From SAR116 cluster bacterium AG-447-A06 (lineage in GTDB: Bacteria > Pseudomonadota > Alphaproteobacteria > Puniceispirillales > Puniceispirillaceae): a stretch of 64,000 nucleotides of DNA. A program made the position numbers and the translations under genes. Shown here one piece after another: positions 1-9,940 of the stretch; the stretch's first letter is position 1, and the number at the start of each line of letters is the position of its first letter. A model generated the notes under the pieces. The model searched no databases and was not told the DNA's origin. It worked only from the letters and a program-made list of their open reading frames with translations. The DNA is taken from assembly GCA_003212345.1 (NCBI GenBank), contig QCPZ01000001.1:156501-220500 (forward strand). Direction: 5' to 3'.

Positions 1-1105
1 TACCATCGACGGTTTCCACTCCCATGAATGAGCCCGGTAACGCTCGTACCGCCTGTTCCGCCATCAACCTTTTTACAAACTGCACATCATCATCAACCTT
101 CAACCACAGGAAAAAGCCACCTTGTGGCGGGCTGATTCCAAGATGCCGTTCAACAAGGGCAAAATTCGCATGATAATATGCGCGAATGTTGGCAACATGC
201 GCTTCATCCTTATAAAGATCAGCTGCTACCGACAAAAGAGGTGTTGGCACCAAGGAACCTCCGTTGCTGACAAGTTTTAGATATTGGGTGATTACCTCCT
301 TGTCACCCACCATAAATCCAGCCCTTAGCCCGGCCGCTCCAGACCTTTTCGACAAGGAATTCAACACCACCATGTTGGCAAGCGGGTCACGGCTGAAATC
401 AGTACCATCGCGCTTCGCCAGAACTGCGGCTGCTTGCATCATACCAGTTGGCGGGCTATCCCACCAGATATCGGCATAACACTCATCCATTACCAATAAA
501 AAATCATGTGCGCGAGCAAGTCGAAGCGCTGCCAAGAGATAATCCAGATCCATAACAGTGCCTTGCGGGTTGGTTGGGCTGCACAGAAACAAAATGCTTG
601 TCCGGTCCAACGTTGCTGGTTCCACCGCCTGAAGGTCAGGCAAAAAATTATGGTTAGCCCCACTATTTAAATAAATGATTTCGCCACCGCTGGCCATAGC
701 ACCCGCCCGCCAAGCGTGATAAAATGGGTTCGTAACAAGAGCAACGGCATTTGCTTTACTGCCACTAACGAGATGCCCCAGTAGATGAAGCGGTTCACGC
801 GTTCCGGGAACCGGGATAATTTGACTTTGATCGGTAAGGCCGGCAGCGTCAGGCCATCGCCGTGCGATGTAGGTTTCTACCGCCTCGGCAAAGTGCAGAC
901 TTCCCGTTGCCTTGGGATAGAATTGCCATTGCTCATTATAGCGCAATACGCTGTCGGTTAATAATTTTGCAGGGGGCTGTTGCGGTTCACCAATCGACAT
1001 GTCAAGAACTGGTAAGTCAGCTGGAGGCGTTATCGGGTCAAGCAATGCCCCAAGCTGGACAAACATATTTCCATCAAAAATAGCGTGTGCGGGGTTAAAC
1101 TTCAT
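1..1105 (-). CDS. PLP-dependent aminotransferase, DapC-like (succinyldiaminopimelate transaminase type); C-terminus beyond window edge
   Basis: Manual minus-strand translation from ATG at 1105: MKFNPAHAIFDGNMFVQLGALLDPITPP...NSLSKRSGAAGLRAGFMVGD; class I/II aminotransferase motifs including the SLSKRSG Lys region. Confidence 0.85.
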   Translation of the reverse strand, partial: MKFNPAHAIFDGNMFVQLGALLDPITPPADLPVLDMSIGEPQQPPAKLLTDSVLRYNEQWQFYPKATGSLHFAEAVETYIARRWPDAAGLTDQSQIIPVPGTREPLHLLGHLVSGSKANAVALVTNPFYHAWRAGAMASGGEIIYLNSGANHNFLPDLQAVEPATLDRTSILFLCSPTNPQGTVMDLDYLLAALRLARAHDFLLVMDECYADIWWDSPPTGMMQAAAVLAKRDGTDFSRDPLANMVVLNSLSKRSGAAGLRAGFMVGDKEVITQYLKLVSNGGSLVPTPLLSVAADLYKDEAHVANIRAYYHANFALVERHLGISPPQGGFFLWLKVDDDVQFVKRLMAEQAVRALPGSFMGVETVDG

Positions 1106-1313
1106 GAATTTTCACCGGCAGTAGAAAAAAAGGAAATTACGCCTCCATTGGTAGCGCATGCACTGCTATGGGGCAATGGCTGCAATGATGTTACTTACTA
1201 GCAAAATTTGCTAATATCAGTAAACTGGAGAGCAAGTCAGACATTTATCGGGTGGGGCGGCTTCACCGGAAACGCCACATCTTAAGCGCCCCATCGTAGA
1301 GGACCCCGCCTCA

Positions 1314-1853
1314 ATGTTGCAAAAGCCTGCCATATTTCTTGACCGGGACAACACGTTAATTCACGATGGTGGCTATATTTTCGAAATCGAAAAATTTGCT
1401 TGGATTAATGGCGCTGCCGCTGCATTAAAGCGGTTTCACGAAGCCAATATTCCAGTTTTCGTCGTGACCAATCAGGGCGGTATTGGACGCGGCATCTTCA
1501 GCGAAGATCAAATGAATCATTTTAACAATCATATGATTGCCGCTGCCAGCAAGGCTGGTGGTTGCATTACCGATATCGCTTTTTGCCCGCATCATCCCTT
1601 ATCGCCAAATCCAGCAATGGCGATAGCTTGCGGTTGTCGCAAACCAGAGCCAGGCATGTTATTTAACCTTGCCCGAAAATGGAAGATTGACCTAAGTGAA
1701 TCGGTTATGATCGGTGACCGTGATAGCGATGTGGAAGCCGGATACAGAGCTGGTGCGCACGGCTATCTTTTCAACCAAAATAATCTTGATGACCTTGCCA
1801 AGCACGTTATATCTACCCATTTCTCCCTAAAGACAGGGAATGCAAATGTGTGA
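1314..1853 (+). CDS. gmhB: D-glycero-D-manno-heptose 1,7-bisphosphate phosphatase (HAD-IIIA family)
   Basis: FLDRDNTLIHDGGY, VVTNQGGIGRG, CGCRKPEPGML and MIGDRDSDVEAG motifs with zinc-binding Cys/His. Confidence 0.85.
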   Translation: MLQKPAIFLDRDNTLIHDGGYIFEIEKFAWINGAAAALKRFHEANIPVFVVTNQGGIGRGIFSEDQMNHFNNHMIAAASKAGGCITDIAFCPHHPLSPNPAMAIACGCRKPEPGMLFNLARKWKIDLSESVMIGDRDSDVEAGYRAGAHGYLFNQNNLDDLAKHVISTHFSLKTGNANV

Positions 1854-3105
1854 TCACCAAATCCAACAAATTGCCGTGGTTGGGGCAGGCCTCACAGGCG
1901 TGATGACTGCGCTTGCCTTGTCACATTGTGGTTATGGTTCGCCATCAGCACCGGCGATTACCTTAATAGACCGAGACAATCAAATAGACGCAAAAGCCGA
2001 AACCGCTAAGCGTGACCAACGCACAACAACAGTTCATGCAGCGGGCAAGGCAATGCTTGATGCGCTGGGTGTTTGGCCTTCGATTGACAAAAACGCAACA
2101 CCAATCTCCTGTATCAAAGTTGCGAATGGCCAACCACATCGTGATAGGCTCAACCCGCGACAACGATCCGAATTCTTGTTGGACTGGCATAGTGATGAAA
2201 CGCCTATGGCCTATGTTGTTAGCAATCAAGACCTTCTCGACGCACTTTATGACAGACTGGCAGAACGACCCGTTATTCAGATTGCCGGGCATGAGGTTAC
2301 CAAATTTGATTCGGGAGATGATTTTGCCCGCCTGCAATTTGAGCGTCGGCCAGATTTGAGTTGCCAACTGGTTGTTGCATGTGATGGTGCAAACAGTAAG
2401 CTACGCGATTATGCGTCTATTCGGACCTTTAGAGAGCCGCATCGGCAAACTGCCATCATCGCAAACTTAATAAGTGAGCAACCCCATGAGAATACAGCAT
2501 TTCAGAGATTTCTGCCGGGCGGGCCTATTGCACTTATGCCCCACGGCGAACGCCGTGTATCACTTGTCTGGAGCCTACCCAAGGATGAGGCATCGCGAGT
2601 CTTAGCCCTTTGTGAAGATGAATTTGCAAGTTTGGTTCTGTTGGCGTTTGGCGAGACACTTGGTGGGTTGAAGCTTGATGGGCCACGCCATAGCTGGCCA
2701 CTAAAACCAACTATTACCCATAAAATGACAAGTCATAATCTGATTCTTGCCGGTGATGCTAGCCATGCAATTCATCCACTTGCCGGACAAGGTTATAATC
2801 TGGCCCTCGGAGATGCCGCCGTGCTTGCTGATTGTCTGGCACAAGCTAATCAACGTGGGCTGAATGCTGGTCACCGGTCTATCCGCAGTGAATATAGGAC
2901 CAGACGACGGCTGGAAGTCACCGCCATGACCGCCATGACAAGTGGACTGAACCAGCTTATGTCATTTCAGCCAGGGATGGCCAAAATCGCAGGGGCGGGC
3001 ATGAGTTTGGTAAATCGTAGCCCGCTAAAAGCGCTGTTCCAGAGAAGCGCGATGGGCGGCCAATTAACGCGGGCAAATTTACTAGAAGGGCGTTTGCCAG
3101 AATAA
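1840..3105 (+). CDS. FAD-dependent monooxygenase, UbiH/UbiF/COQ6 family (ubiquinone biosynthesis hydroxylase)
   Basis: GAGLTGVMTALAL Rossmann motif; LAGDASHAIHPLAGQGYNLALGDAAVLAD signature. Confidence 0.9.
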   Translation: MQMCDHQIQQIAVVGAGLTGVMTALALSHCGYGSPSAPAITLIDRDNQIDAKAETAKRDQRTTTVHAAGKAMLDALGVWPSIDKNATPISCIKVANGQPHRDRLNPRQRSEFLLDWHSDETPMAYVVSNQDLLDALYDRLAERPVIQIAGHEVTKFDSGDDFARLQFERRPDLSCQLVVACDGANSKLRDYASIRTFREPHRQTAIIANLISEQPHENTAFQRFLPGGPIALMPHGERRVSLVWSLPKDEASRVLALCEDEFASLVLLAFGETLGGLKLDGPRHSWPLKPTITHKMTSHNLILAGDASHAIHPLAGQGYNLALGDAAVLADCLAQANQRGLNAGHRSIRSEYRTRRRLEVTAMTAMTSGLNQLMSFQPGMAKIAGAGMSLVNRSPLKALFQRSAMGGQLTRANLLEGRLPE

Positions 3106-3134
3106 TAGGTGGCCACAGTGACGGGCATCGCTCT

Positions 3135-3545
3135 CTAACTGCGTTTGGTTCCATTATTTTTAAGGCGTGAGAGATAATCAGTCATTAATTCATCTTGGCG
3201 AAGACCGTAATCATATAACGTGCTCCAGCTGAAAATACCGGTATCATGACCATCACTGAAACTAATACGGATTGCATAATTACCTACCGGCTCTATACTC
3301 CTGATCAAAATATCCCGTTTGCCAACAGGCGTGGTTTTCTGACCAGGACCGTGTCCTTGCACTTCAGCCGAGGGGGATTCCACCCGCAGTAATTCTGCTG
3401 AAAGCGAGAAGCTTTCGCCATTATCAAACCTCACGTTTAACAGACTCTTTGATTTTGCAAGGCGGATTTCTGCCGGCCAAACATCTATTCCTGATGCTGG
3501 CGGCTTTTTGGTTGGCTCTTTCATCGAAACGCTATCCTTATACAA
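3135..3545 (-). CDS. DUF971 / gamma-butyrobetaine hydroxylase-like N-terminal domain protein
   Basis: WPAEIRLAKSKSLLNVRFDNGESFSLSAELLRVESPSAEVQGHG pattern typical of DUF971. Confidence 0.8.
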   Translation of the reverse strand: MYKDSVSMKEPTKKPPASGIDVWPAEIRLAKSKSLLNVRFDNGESFSLSAELLRVESPSAEVQGHGPGQKTTPVGKRDILIRSIEPVGNYAIRISFSDGHDTGIFSWSTLYDYGLRQDELMTDYLSRLKNNGTKRS

Positions 3546-3568
3546 GCTGCTGGCCAGATTTTAGCAGC

Positions 3569-3775
3569 CTATTCGTTCCCACCCAAATCGCGTGCTTCAT
3601 CAACAAGCATGATTGGCACACCAGCGCGGACCGGGTAAGCTTTGCGGGCCTGATGACTAATCAATTCATTATTGACACGATCATAAACCAACGGTCCTCT
3701 TGTCAACGGACAAACCAACACTTCAAGAAGAAGACGATCAATTTCATGACCAACTCTAGGGTTAGTGTCGGGCAT
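3569..3775 (-). CDS. Trm112/UPF0434 (YcaR-like) small protein
   Basis: [47 protein letters not shown]; start chosen at internal Met (ORF extends to 3793). Confidence 0.85.
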   Translation of the reverse strand: MPDTNPRVGHEIDRLLLEVLVCPLTRGPLVYDRVNNELISHQARKAYPVRAGVPIMLVDEARDLGGNE

Positions 3776-4439
3776 CGTTGCCTCCGGTTTCATTATGCAG
3801 CGCCATTTCCATCATTGCAATTAGGAGCTCAGCACGCTTAACCATTGTGTCAGCCTCCAAAAGAGCCTGTTTTTCCGCTATCTCAAACGGGCAAACCATC
3901 GATAACGTTGCCAATAGCTGATCGTTATCGGAATTTTCTATCTGCGTCCAGTCTGTCTCAAAGCCCTTCAGGTCGAAATAACGTCTCATCACCTTCATCA
4001 ATGGACCGCGGTCAAATGCGCTTACATCAATCCGCAAATCATGGGCAAAAGGATGCCAATCAACATCTGCAACCAAAAACCCGTTGGGGTCTAACTGCTG
4101 ATCACGACGGTTAAATCTGCATAGGCCAGTGAGGGCGATCACAAACCGTCCGTTGTCAGTTTCCTGAAAAAATGATAACCGCCCCGCGCATCCAGTTTCG
4201 AACAATAGTGGGTTACCAGCAGCGTCGGTTTGAGTGTTTTCATCAAGCGGTTGGACCATTCCAATCAGTCGTGAAGGCGTTGCCAAGGCATGTGTGACCA
4301 TGGCCAAATATCGGGGTTCAAAAATATTTAACGGCAATTGCCCACCTGGAAGCAACAGCGCACTTGGTAATGGGAAAATTGGAATGCGTGCCGGAAGCTC
4401 ATCAAATTGTGGGTCAAATATTCGGCCTACCATAATCAC
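3762..4439 (-). CDS. LON-substrate-binding (LAN) domain protein
   Basis: [34 protein letters not shown] typical of peptidase S16 Lon N-terminal domain proteins. Confidence 0.9.
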   Translation of the reverse strand: MIMVGRIFDPQFDELPARIPIFPLPSALLLPGGQLPLNIFEPRYLAMVTHALATPSRLIGMVQPLDENTQTDAAGNPLLFETGCAGRLSFFQETDNGRFVIALTGLCRFNRRDQQLDPNGFLVADVDWHPFAHDLRIDVSAFDRGPLMKVMRRYFDLKGFETDWTQIENSDNDQLLATLSMVCPFEIAEKQALLEADTMVKRAELLIAMMEMALHNETGGNDARH

Positions 4440-4545
4440 TCCCTATCTTTTTCACGAACATAGTATGGCTGTATTTATAAATTCACTCAGAAACGAGATC
4501 ATAGTATTTACAGACTGCTTATGTACACAATTGTTCACCCCGTTT

Positions 4546-5487
4546 TTATGCAAACAGCAATGTGGATAATTTACGGCGCGCGGCTATAACATTAGGATTG
4601 GCTGGTCCTAGTGTTTTAAAAAATTCGAGCAACTGGGTGCGGGCCAACCCATCATTCCAGTCACGATCAATGCGAATTGATTCGAGCAATTGATCCATTG
4701 AGCTTTCTTGTTGACCAGTTGCAAAAAGCGCCATTGCCAAGTCCTGACGCGCCGTCAAATTACTTGGGTCAGCATCAACTGCAGCTTGGGCTACGTCTAA
4801 ACTGTCAGCAGATTTTGACGCTTTTTCAGATAGCAGCAGCACATCAATTGCAGCCGCCATTGAGGGGGTTTTCCGAAATTCCTCATCAAGCTGATCAACA
4901 ATCTCACGAGCCCCATCAAGGTCATTCATGCCGACCAAACAGCGAACCATACCAGCAAGACCATCAGGCGATTCAGGATCAGCTGCCATTATTTCATGAA
5001 ATTGTGACAACGCCCCTGCATAGTCTTGCAAGTCAAGCAGGCGATTTGCCGCCTCAACGATCGCCGCAATATCGGGGCCATTGTTAGCCATTGCTGCCAG
5101 CTTTTCAATAAATTGTTTAACTGTAGACTCAGGTTGTGCGCCAGCAAACGCATCAACTGGTTGGCCATTATAAAAGCCATAAACCGTAGGCACTGACTGA
5201 ACCCTCAGCTGCTGAGCAATCTGTTGATTATTATCAATATTTACCCGCACCATCCGCACCTTGCCCTTCGCGGCAAAAACAGTCTTTTCCAGCACTGGGC
5301 CAAGCTGTTTGCAGGGTCCGCACCATGGTGCCCAAAATTGAACCACAACGGGAGTGGTTGATGACCTTTCAACCACCTCGGTCATGAAATTAGTCATATC
5401 AACATCGATAGGGTCGTTGGATGCCCCTGCAGCAATTAGCTGTTCCATTCTTTTCACCAAGCTCCTGTAACGCCGAATTTTCGGCAA
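4546..5487 (-). CDS. Thioredoxin-domain protein with TPR-like C-terminus (YbbN/CnoX-like)
   Basis: VVVQFWAPWCGPCKQLGPVLEK CxxC motif plus helical repeats; real start probably at the internal Met about 5448. Confidence 0.88.
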   Translation of the reverse strand: MPKIRRYRSLVKRMEQLIAAGASNDPIDVDMTNFMTEVVERSSTTPVVVQFWAPWCGPCKQLGPVLEKTVFAAKGKVRMVRVNIDNNQQIAQQLRVQSVPTVYGFYNGQPVDAFAGAQPESTVKQFIEKLAAMANNGPDIAAIVEAANRLLDLQDYAGALSQFHEIMAADPESPDGLAGMVRCLVGMNDLDGAREIVDQLDEEFRKTPSMAAAIDVLLLSEKASKSADSLDVAQAAVDADPSNLTARQDLAMALFATGQQESSMDQLLESIRIDRDWNDGLARTQLLEFFKTLGPANPNVIAARRKLSTLLFA

Positions 5488-5616
5488 TAATGTGTCAGCC
5501 AGACAATGTTCAAAAGCAAACGCCTTTGGTGACCATATTTATGTGGGCATTCGCCCTCTTGAAACAAGAGCTATTGGAAAGAGTTTACTCTTCAGCGAGC
5601 CCTGCGACGCCATTGT

Positions 5617-6135
5617 TTAAAGATCCAGCCATTGGACCTTATGGCCCGTGTAAGCAAAAAATTGTTGTAAATGTGATCCCTCAATGCCAAGCGTCATATC
5701 ATTGACAAGGGGGTGTGCATAAATCGTCTCATTGGTCTGGAGGGCGATGTCTAGCGCCAAATGAACCTTTTGATTAGGATCATTAACTAAGGTTAATGGG
5801 CTGACCGCACCGGGCCGCACTCCCAACATTTCAAACAGTCGTTCTGCACTGCCAAAAGACAGCCGTTCACAACCAATTTTTTGATTGAGGCTTTTCATAT
5901 CAATCTGCCGGTCTTCTTGAACCACAAGAAGAAAATTCTGTTTTTTCCGATCGCGAAGATAGAGGTTCTTTATGTGTAACCCTGGCATGTTGTCACGATG
6001 CGCTTTTGAGTCTTCAACTGTACGCAATGGAGGGTGCCGGTGCATCACGTAGGCAATGTGCAACCTGTCCAAAAGCATTAGCAATGTCTCCGGCGTGGTT
6101 GGCAATGTATCTTTGAATTTTGATGTTGCATCCAT
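5617..6135 (-). CDS. YbaK/ProX-type aminoacyl-tRNA deacylase (prolyl-tRNA editing)
   Basis: HPPLRTVEDSKAHRDNMPGLHIKNLYLRDRKKQNFLLVVQEDRQIDMKSL...RPGAVSPLTLVND. Confidence 0.85.
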   Translation of the reverse strand: MDATSKFKDTLPTTPETLLMLLDRLHIAYVMHRHPPLRTVEDSKAHRDNMPGLHIKNLYLRDRKKQNFLLVVQEDRQIDMKSLNQKIGCERLSFGSAERLFEMLGVRPGAVSPLTLVNDPNQKVHLALDIALQTNETIYAHPLVNDMTLGIEGSHLQQFFAYTGHKVQWLDL

Positions 6136-6446
6136 TTTAAGATCCTTGAAGTAATGCGGTTATCAAGCAGCAAATCAGCGAAAAATTGTATATAGACTCA
6201 CGTTTCCTTTGAAGAGAAGATAATCCCTCACATTATTACCAGCAAGGCTTAACATAATGCTCGAAGCAACATGTGAAACAAGGCTGGCAGCAGAATGCGC
6301 TCCCCTTCATACCACTTTTCGCGTTATCCCATACTCCCCCCGAAAATGTAACAAAATGCAACAATTGACGCGAATCCTGCGTCGTATTAAGACACATTAA
6401 AGGTGCGTTTCGTAGTTCTGCAGTATTAGTGTGCGAAAGTTGTGTG

Positions 6447-7427
6447 ATGGCAAAAATTGGTCTGATTGGGTGTGGCGTTTGGGGGAACAATTTGGCCCGC
6501 AATCTTGTCCATCTTGACGCATTGGTTGCTGTTGCAGATCGAAATGCCAAAGCCGCCGATGAGTTTTCGTCAGCCTTCAATGTCACGGCAATGTCAGTGG
6601 ATAAACTGATTGAAAACAAAAATATTGATGGCATTGTTATCGCCACAGGAGCTGCCAGTCATGATGAGCTTGCCCTTGCGGGACTTATGGCTACCAAACA
6701 TATATATATTGAAAAACCCCTGTCGCTGTCACTCGCCGGTGCGCTGGCAATCCGAGCTGCAGCAAAATCTGCACAACGACAAGTTATGGTTGGACATTTA
6801 ATCCGATATCATGCGGCTTTTATCGAATTACAAAAACAGCTTGCCGCAGGTGCGATTGGCAGCCTGTGCCATGTGCAAGCAAACCGCTTGGCAATGGGGC
6901 GCATTCGGACAACTGAGTCTGTGCTATTTGATTTATGCCCACATGATTTATCGCTCATTCTCGCGCTCGTTGGTGATCTGCCAACCAAAATCCATTGTGT
7001 TGGCGCTAGCCATATGACACCCGGAATAGTGGATTTTTTGACGAGCTTTCTTGGTTTTGATGGCGGTATTTCAGCTGGTATGCAGACCAGTTGGTTGAGC
7101 CCTTTCAAAGAGCAACGATTGACTGTCACCGGGAGCGCTGGAGCAATGGTGTTTGATGACACCAAAGCTTGGCATGAAAAGTTGACATTATTCCAAGACC
7201 AGATGCAATTGGATGGCGAACATTTTCTTATTGAACGAGCAAGCCCAATCACTCTGCCACTTACCGAAGCCGAACCGTTAAAGGCTGAAATGCGTGCGTT
7301 TATTCAAAGCTGTGACAATGACAGCCCAACCCCAACAGATATCAACGAAGCTGTTTCCGTCCAGCAGGTGCTTGAAATGCTGCAGGATAATCTAATAGAC
7401 ACATCAATCAAATATAAGATCCGATAG
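6447..7427 (+). CDS. Gfo/Idh/MocA family NAD(P)-dependent sugar oxidoreductase (WlbA-like)
   Basis: MAKIGLIGCGVWGNNLARNLV, ATGAASHDELALAGL, IYIEKPLSLS; start chosen at ATG 6447 (ORF opens at 6429). Confidence 0.85.
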   Translation: MAKIGLIGCGVWGNNLARNLVHLDALVAVADRNAKAADEFSSAFNVTAMSVDKLIENKNIDGIVIATGAASHDELALAGLMATKHIYIEKPLSLSLAGALAIRAAAKSAQRQVMVGHLIRYHAAFIELQKQLAAGAIGSLCHVQANRLAMGRIRTTESVLFDLCPHDLSLILALVGDLPTKIHCVGASHMTPGIVDFLTSFLGFDGGISAGMQTSWLSPFKEQRLTVTGSAGAMVFDDTKAWHEKLTLFQDQMQLDGEHFLIERASPITLPLTEAEPLKAEMRAFIQSCDNDSPTPTDINEAVSVQQVLEMLQDNLIDTSIKYKIR

Positions 7428-7443
7428 CGAGCAAAAATATACC

Positions 7444-8571
7444 ATGAGCATTGCCTTTATTGACTTAAAAGCCCAACAAGCGCGAATTCGTGACAAAATT
7501 GAAACTGGTTTGAGGGTAGTCCTTGATCATGGGGCCTATATTATGGGACCAGAAATCACCGCTTTAGAAACTCGGCTCGGTGATTGGACAGGTGCCACGA
7601 ACAACATAACCTGTTCATCAGGAACCGACGCACTCCTCCTGACACTAATGGGGCTCGAATTAAAAGCGGGGCAGGGCGTGATAGTGCCATCCTTCACCTT
7701 TGCCGCGAGCGCAGAGGTAATGCCTTGTATGGGTGCAATTCCAGTTTTTGCCGAAATTGAAGACAATAGTTTCAACTTGAACCCAGAGAAATTATCTGCT
7801 GCGCTTGCCGCTGGAAAGGAATCCGGAATTGATGTTGTCGGAATCATTGGTGTTGGCCTTTTTGGCCAACCTGCCAACTATGCAGTTATAAAAAATTTTG
7901 CCGATGATCATGGACTTTGGCTGGTTGATGATGCCGCGCAAAGCTTCGGAGCAACACTTAATGGCCACCCTGTTGGCCAGCTTGCCGATGTGACGTGTAC
8001 CAGCTTTTTTCCTGCAAAGCCACTTGGAGCATACGGTGATGGCGGGGCAGTTTTTACAGACGATGCCAAAATCGCCGAAATTATCCGGTCCTGCCGGGTT
8101 CATGGGATGGGACATAATAAATATGAAAACGTCCGAATTGGGATGACTGGTCGGCTGGATAGCATGCAAGCGGTTGTTCTAGATGCCAAGCTAGATATTT
8201 TTGCTGATGAACTTGCCCTCCGCCAACAGGCCGCTGATCGTTATGAAGCGCTTTTGGAGCACTTGGTAGGTGTACCTGTCCTCTCCCAAGGTGCCACCTC
8301 AAGCTGGGCGCAATATGTCATTAAATTACCACGAGGAACAGATAGGGCCGCCATCATTCAGAAAATGAAGACAGCAGGGGTACCAACTGCAATCTATTAC
8401 CCAATTCCAATGCATCAACAGTCACCCTACACGCAATACCCGGTAAGCGGGTGCAATTTGCCCGTGACGATGGACCTTTGCGACCGGGTCCTTGCACTGC
8501 CGATGCATCCCTATCTTGAGGCCGCTCAGCAAGAACATATCGCATCAAGCCTCAAGCACGCGTTAGCATAG
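7444..8571 (+). CDS. DegT/DnrJ/EryC1/StrS PLP-dependent sugar aminotransferase (WlbE/ArnB-like)
   Basis: MSIAFIDLKAQQARIRDKIE, SGTDALLLTLMGL, LVDDAAQSFGATLNG, SFFPAKPLGAYGDGGAVFTDD. Confidence 0.92.
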   Translation: MSIAFIDLKAQQARIRDKIETGLRVVLDHGAYIMGPEITALETRLGDWTGATNNITCSSGTDALLLTLMGLELKAGQGVIVPSFTFAASAEVMPCMGAIPVFAEIEDNSFNLNPEKLSAALAAGKESGIDVVGIIGVGLFGQPANYAVIKNFADDHGLWLVDDAAQSFGATLNGHPVGQLADVTCTSFFPAKPLGAYGDGGAVFTDDAKIAEIIRSCRVHGMGHNKYENVRIGMTGRLDSMQAVVLDAKLDIFADELALRQQAADRYEALLEHLVGVPVLSQGATSSWAQYVIKLPRGTDRAAIIQKMKTAGVPTAIYYPIPMHQQSPYTQYPVSGCNLPVTMDLCDRVLALPMHPYLEAAQQEHIASSLKHALA

Positions 8572-8788
8572 ATAACGTGGGTAGGAATATTTGACGAGTT
8601 TGTCGAAGGCTTAGCCTGTGACCCTGCAAAAAACAAGAAGCATGAATAATTAATCACGTAATTTGTCTCTTGCACGTGAATGTAGCTTCGATTATACACG
8701 CTCATAGCGGACCGCGTTTTGTGTATTTGATTGAAACCCTTCTAGGTCTCAACATCTTGAAACTTTGTTTCAAAAATTCATGTGTAGC

Positions 8789-8863
8789 GCGGGTGTAGCT
8801 CAGTGGTAGAGCACAACCTTGCCAAGGTTGGGGTCGAGGGTTCGAATCCCTTCACCCGCTCCA
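8789..8863 (+). tRNA. tRNA-Gly(GCC)
   Basis: gcgggtgtagctcagtggtagagcacaaccttgccaaggttggggtcgagggttcgaatcccttcacccgctcca; cloverleaf with anticodon GCC and encoded CCA. Confidence 0.97.
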
Positions 8864-8869
8864 ATTCTC
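8854..8869 (+). repeat. attL-like 16-bp direct repeat overlapping tRNA-Gly 3' end (acccgctccaattctc)
   Basis: Exact match to 9941..9956. Confidence 0.8.
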
Positions 8870-8931
8870 CTTTAAACGGACATGCATCTCATTGATTTGT
8901 AGACATATTGATTGTTTACAGGTGGGTAGTG

Positions 8932-9042
8932 ATGTCCAAAGTGATGTACAAATCTGATGCGAGTTACGTGTCTTGTCGGGCTGGTTTATATTACTATACA
9001 AGACGTGTCCCATATGATGTGAGTCAATGGGTACATGGGTAG
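8932..9042 (+). pseudogene. Degenerate tyrosine-recombinase (phage integrase) N-terminal remnant
   Basis: MSKVMYKSDASYVSCRAGLYYYTRRVPYDVSQWVHG* resembles the YLxxRxGxYYYRRRVPxDV N-terminus of alphaproteobacterial phage-type integrases; stop after 36 codons; lies beside the tRNA 3' end. Confidence 0.6.
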
Positions 9043-9129
9043 GTGTTAAGGAGTCTGTGCGGGTCACCTGGAGTGGTCAGGTTATGTGTGGTGGGGTTAT
9101 GACTTGATAATTGATTATCTGAGGGGGAT

Positions 9130-9648
9130 TCATTTAAGCTTGGAAATATGCAAGTCCAACGCCTTTGTAGATAGAGATGTTTCCAAGCAAAAGCACAGCA
9201 TACTAAAAATTAAAGAAATAATGGTAAGCCCCATAAAATTAGGGGCTATTTCTTGATGGCCATAATAGGAAGCAAACAAAGCGCACAAGTTCAGGATAAA
9301 AGACATACCAGCGAGGAAAAGTGAGTATTTTACCATCACCATTCTTTTGCGCATAACAATCAACTCTTGATTTAAAATATTCTGCCTAGACTGATTGACT
9401 TCGGGCATTTCTATCTGTGAGGAGATGTTCCGCATCAACCCAGCAAGACTAGTGTATCTAAAGTTTAGAGCCACGATAGCCAGCGGAATAGCTGGGAACA
9501 ATGTCCCTACCGTAGCAATTGTCATCCCAGTCTCCAAAAAATATTTCCATACAGAATTTATCAGCCTTATGCGGTTCGTAGCGACAGCCCCCTCTGACGG
9601 GGGAAACGCCAGAGGGGTTGCTCTATCAACGGAGAAACAAGATATCAA
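9130..9648 (-). CDS. Hypothetical membrane protein inside the tRNA-Gly mini-island
   Basis: 172-aa ORF with hydrophobic segments (TIATVGTLFPAIPLAIVALNF; YSLFLAGMSFILNLCALFASYY; NFMGLTIISLIFSMLCFCL); the first ~25 residues may be non-coding, so the true start may be downstream. Confidence 0.55.
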   Translation of the reverse strand: MISCFSVDRATPLAFPPSEGAVATNRIRLINSVWKYFLETGMTIATVGTLFPAIPLAIVALNFRYTSLAGLMRNISSQIEMPEVNQSRQNILNQELIVMRKRMVMVKYSLFLAGMSFILNLCALFASYYGHQEIAPNFMGLTIISLIFSMLCFCLETSLSTKALDLHISKLK

Positions 9649-9940
9649 TCTAGGAGGAAACTATCTTGTTTTGAAAGCATGCCCAAAAAAGATGGTGCAT
9701 CATAGAGTTATAAATTGCTATCAGCTGTGCAAAACTTGCACTACGATTCTAAGATAGTGAACCAAGTCTAAAAATAGATGTGAGGGTAAAGTGTAGGTTG
9801 GGTAGTGGGTATGTTATGTGTTTGTGGTGGTGAGGATTGCTGGGGAAGTTGGCCCAGATTTGCCCCAAGAACACTTGTAGCCAGCCATACGCTTACTTGG
9901 TTAAATGCTCTGTAATCTTTCCAAAGTCAGAGAACAAGTT

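Noticed and set aside
6236-6646. 136-aa minus-strand ORF upstream of and overlapping the Gfo/Idh oxidoreductase
   Set aside because: Overlaps a clear Rossmann-fold gene; no recognisable motifs.
8852-9067. 71-aa minus-strand ORF
   Set aside because: Overlaps the 3' end of tRNA-Gly and is antisense to the integrase-like remnant; no recognisable domain.
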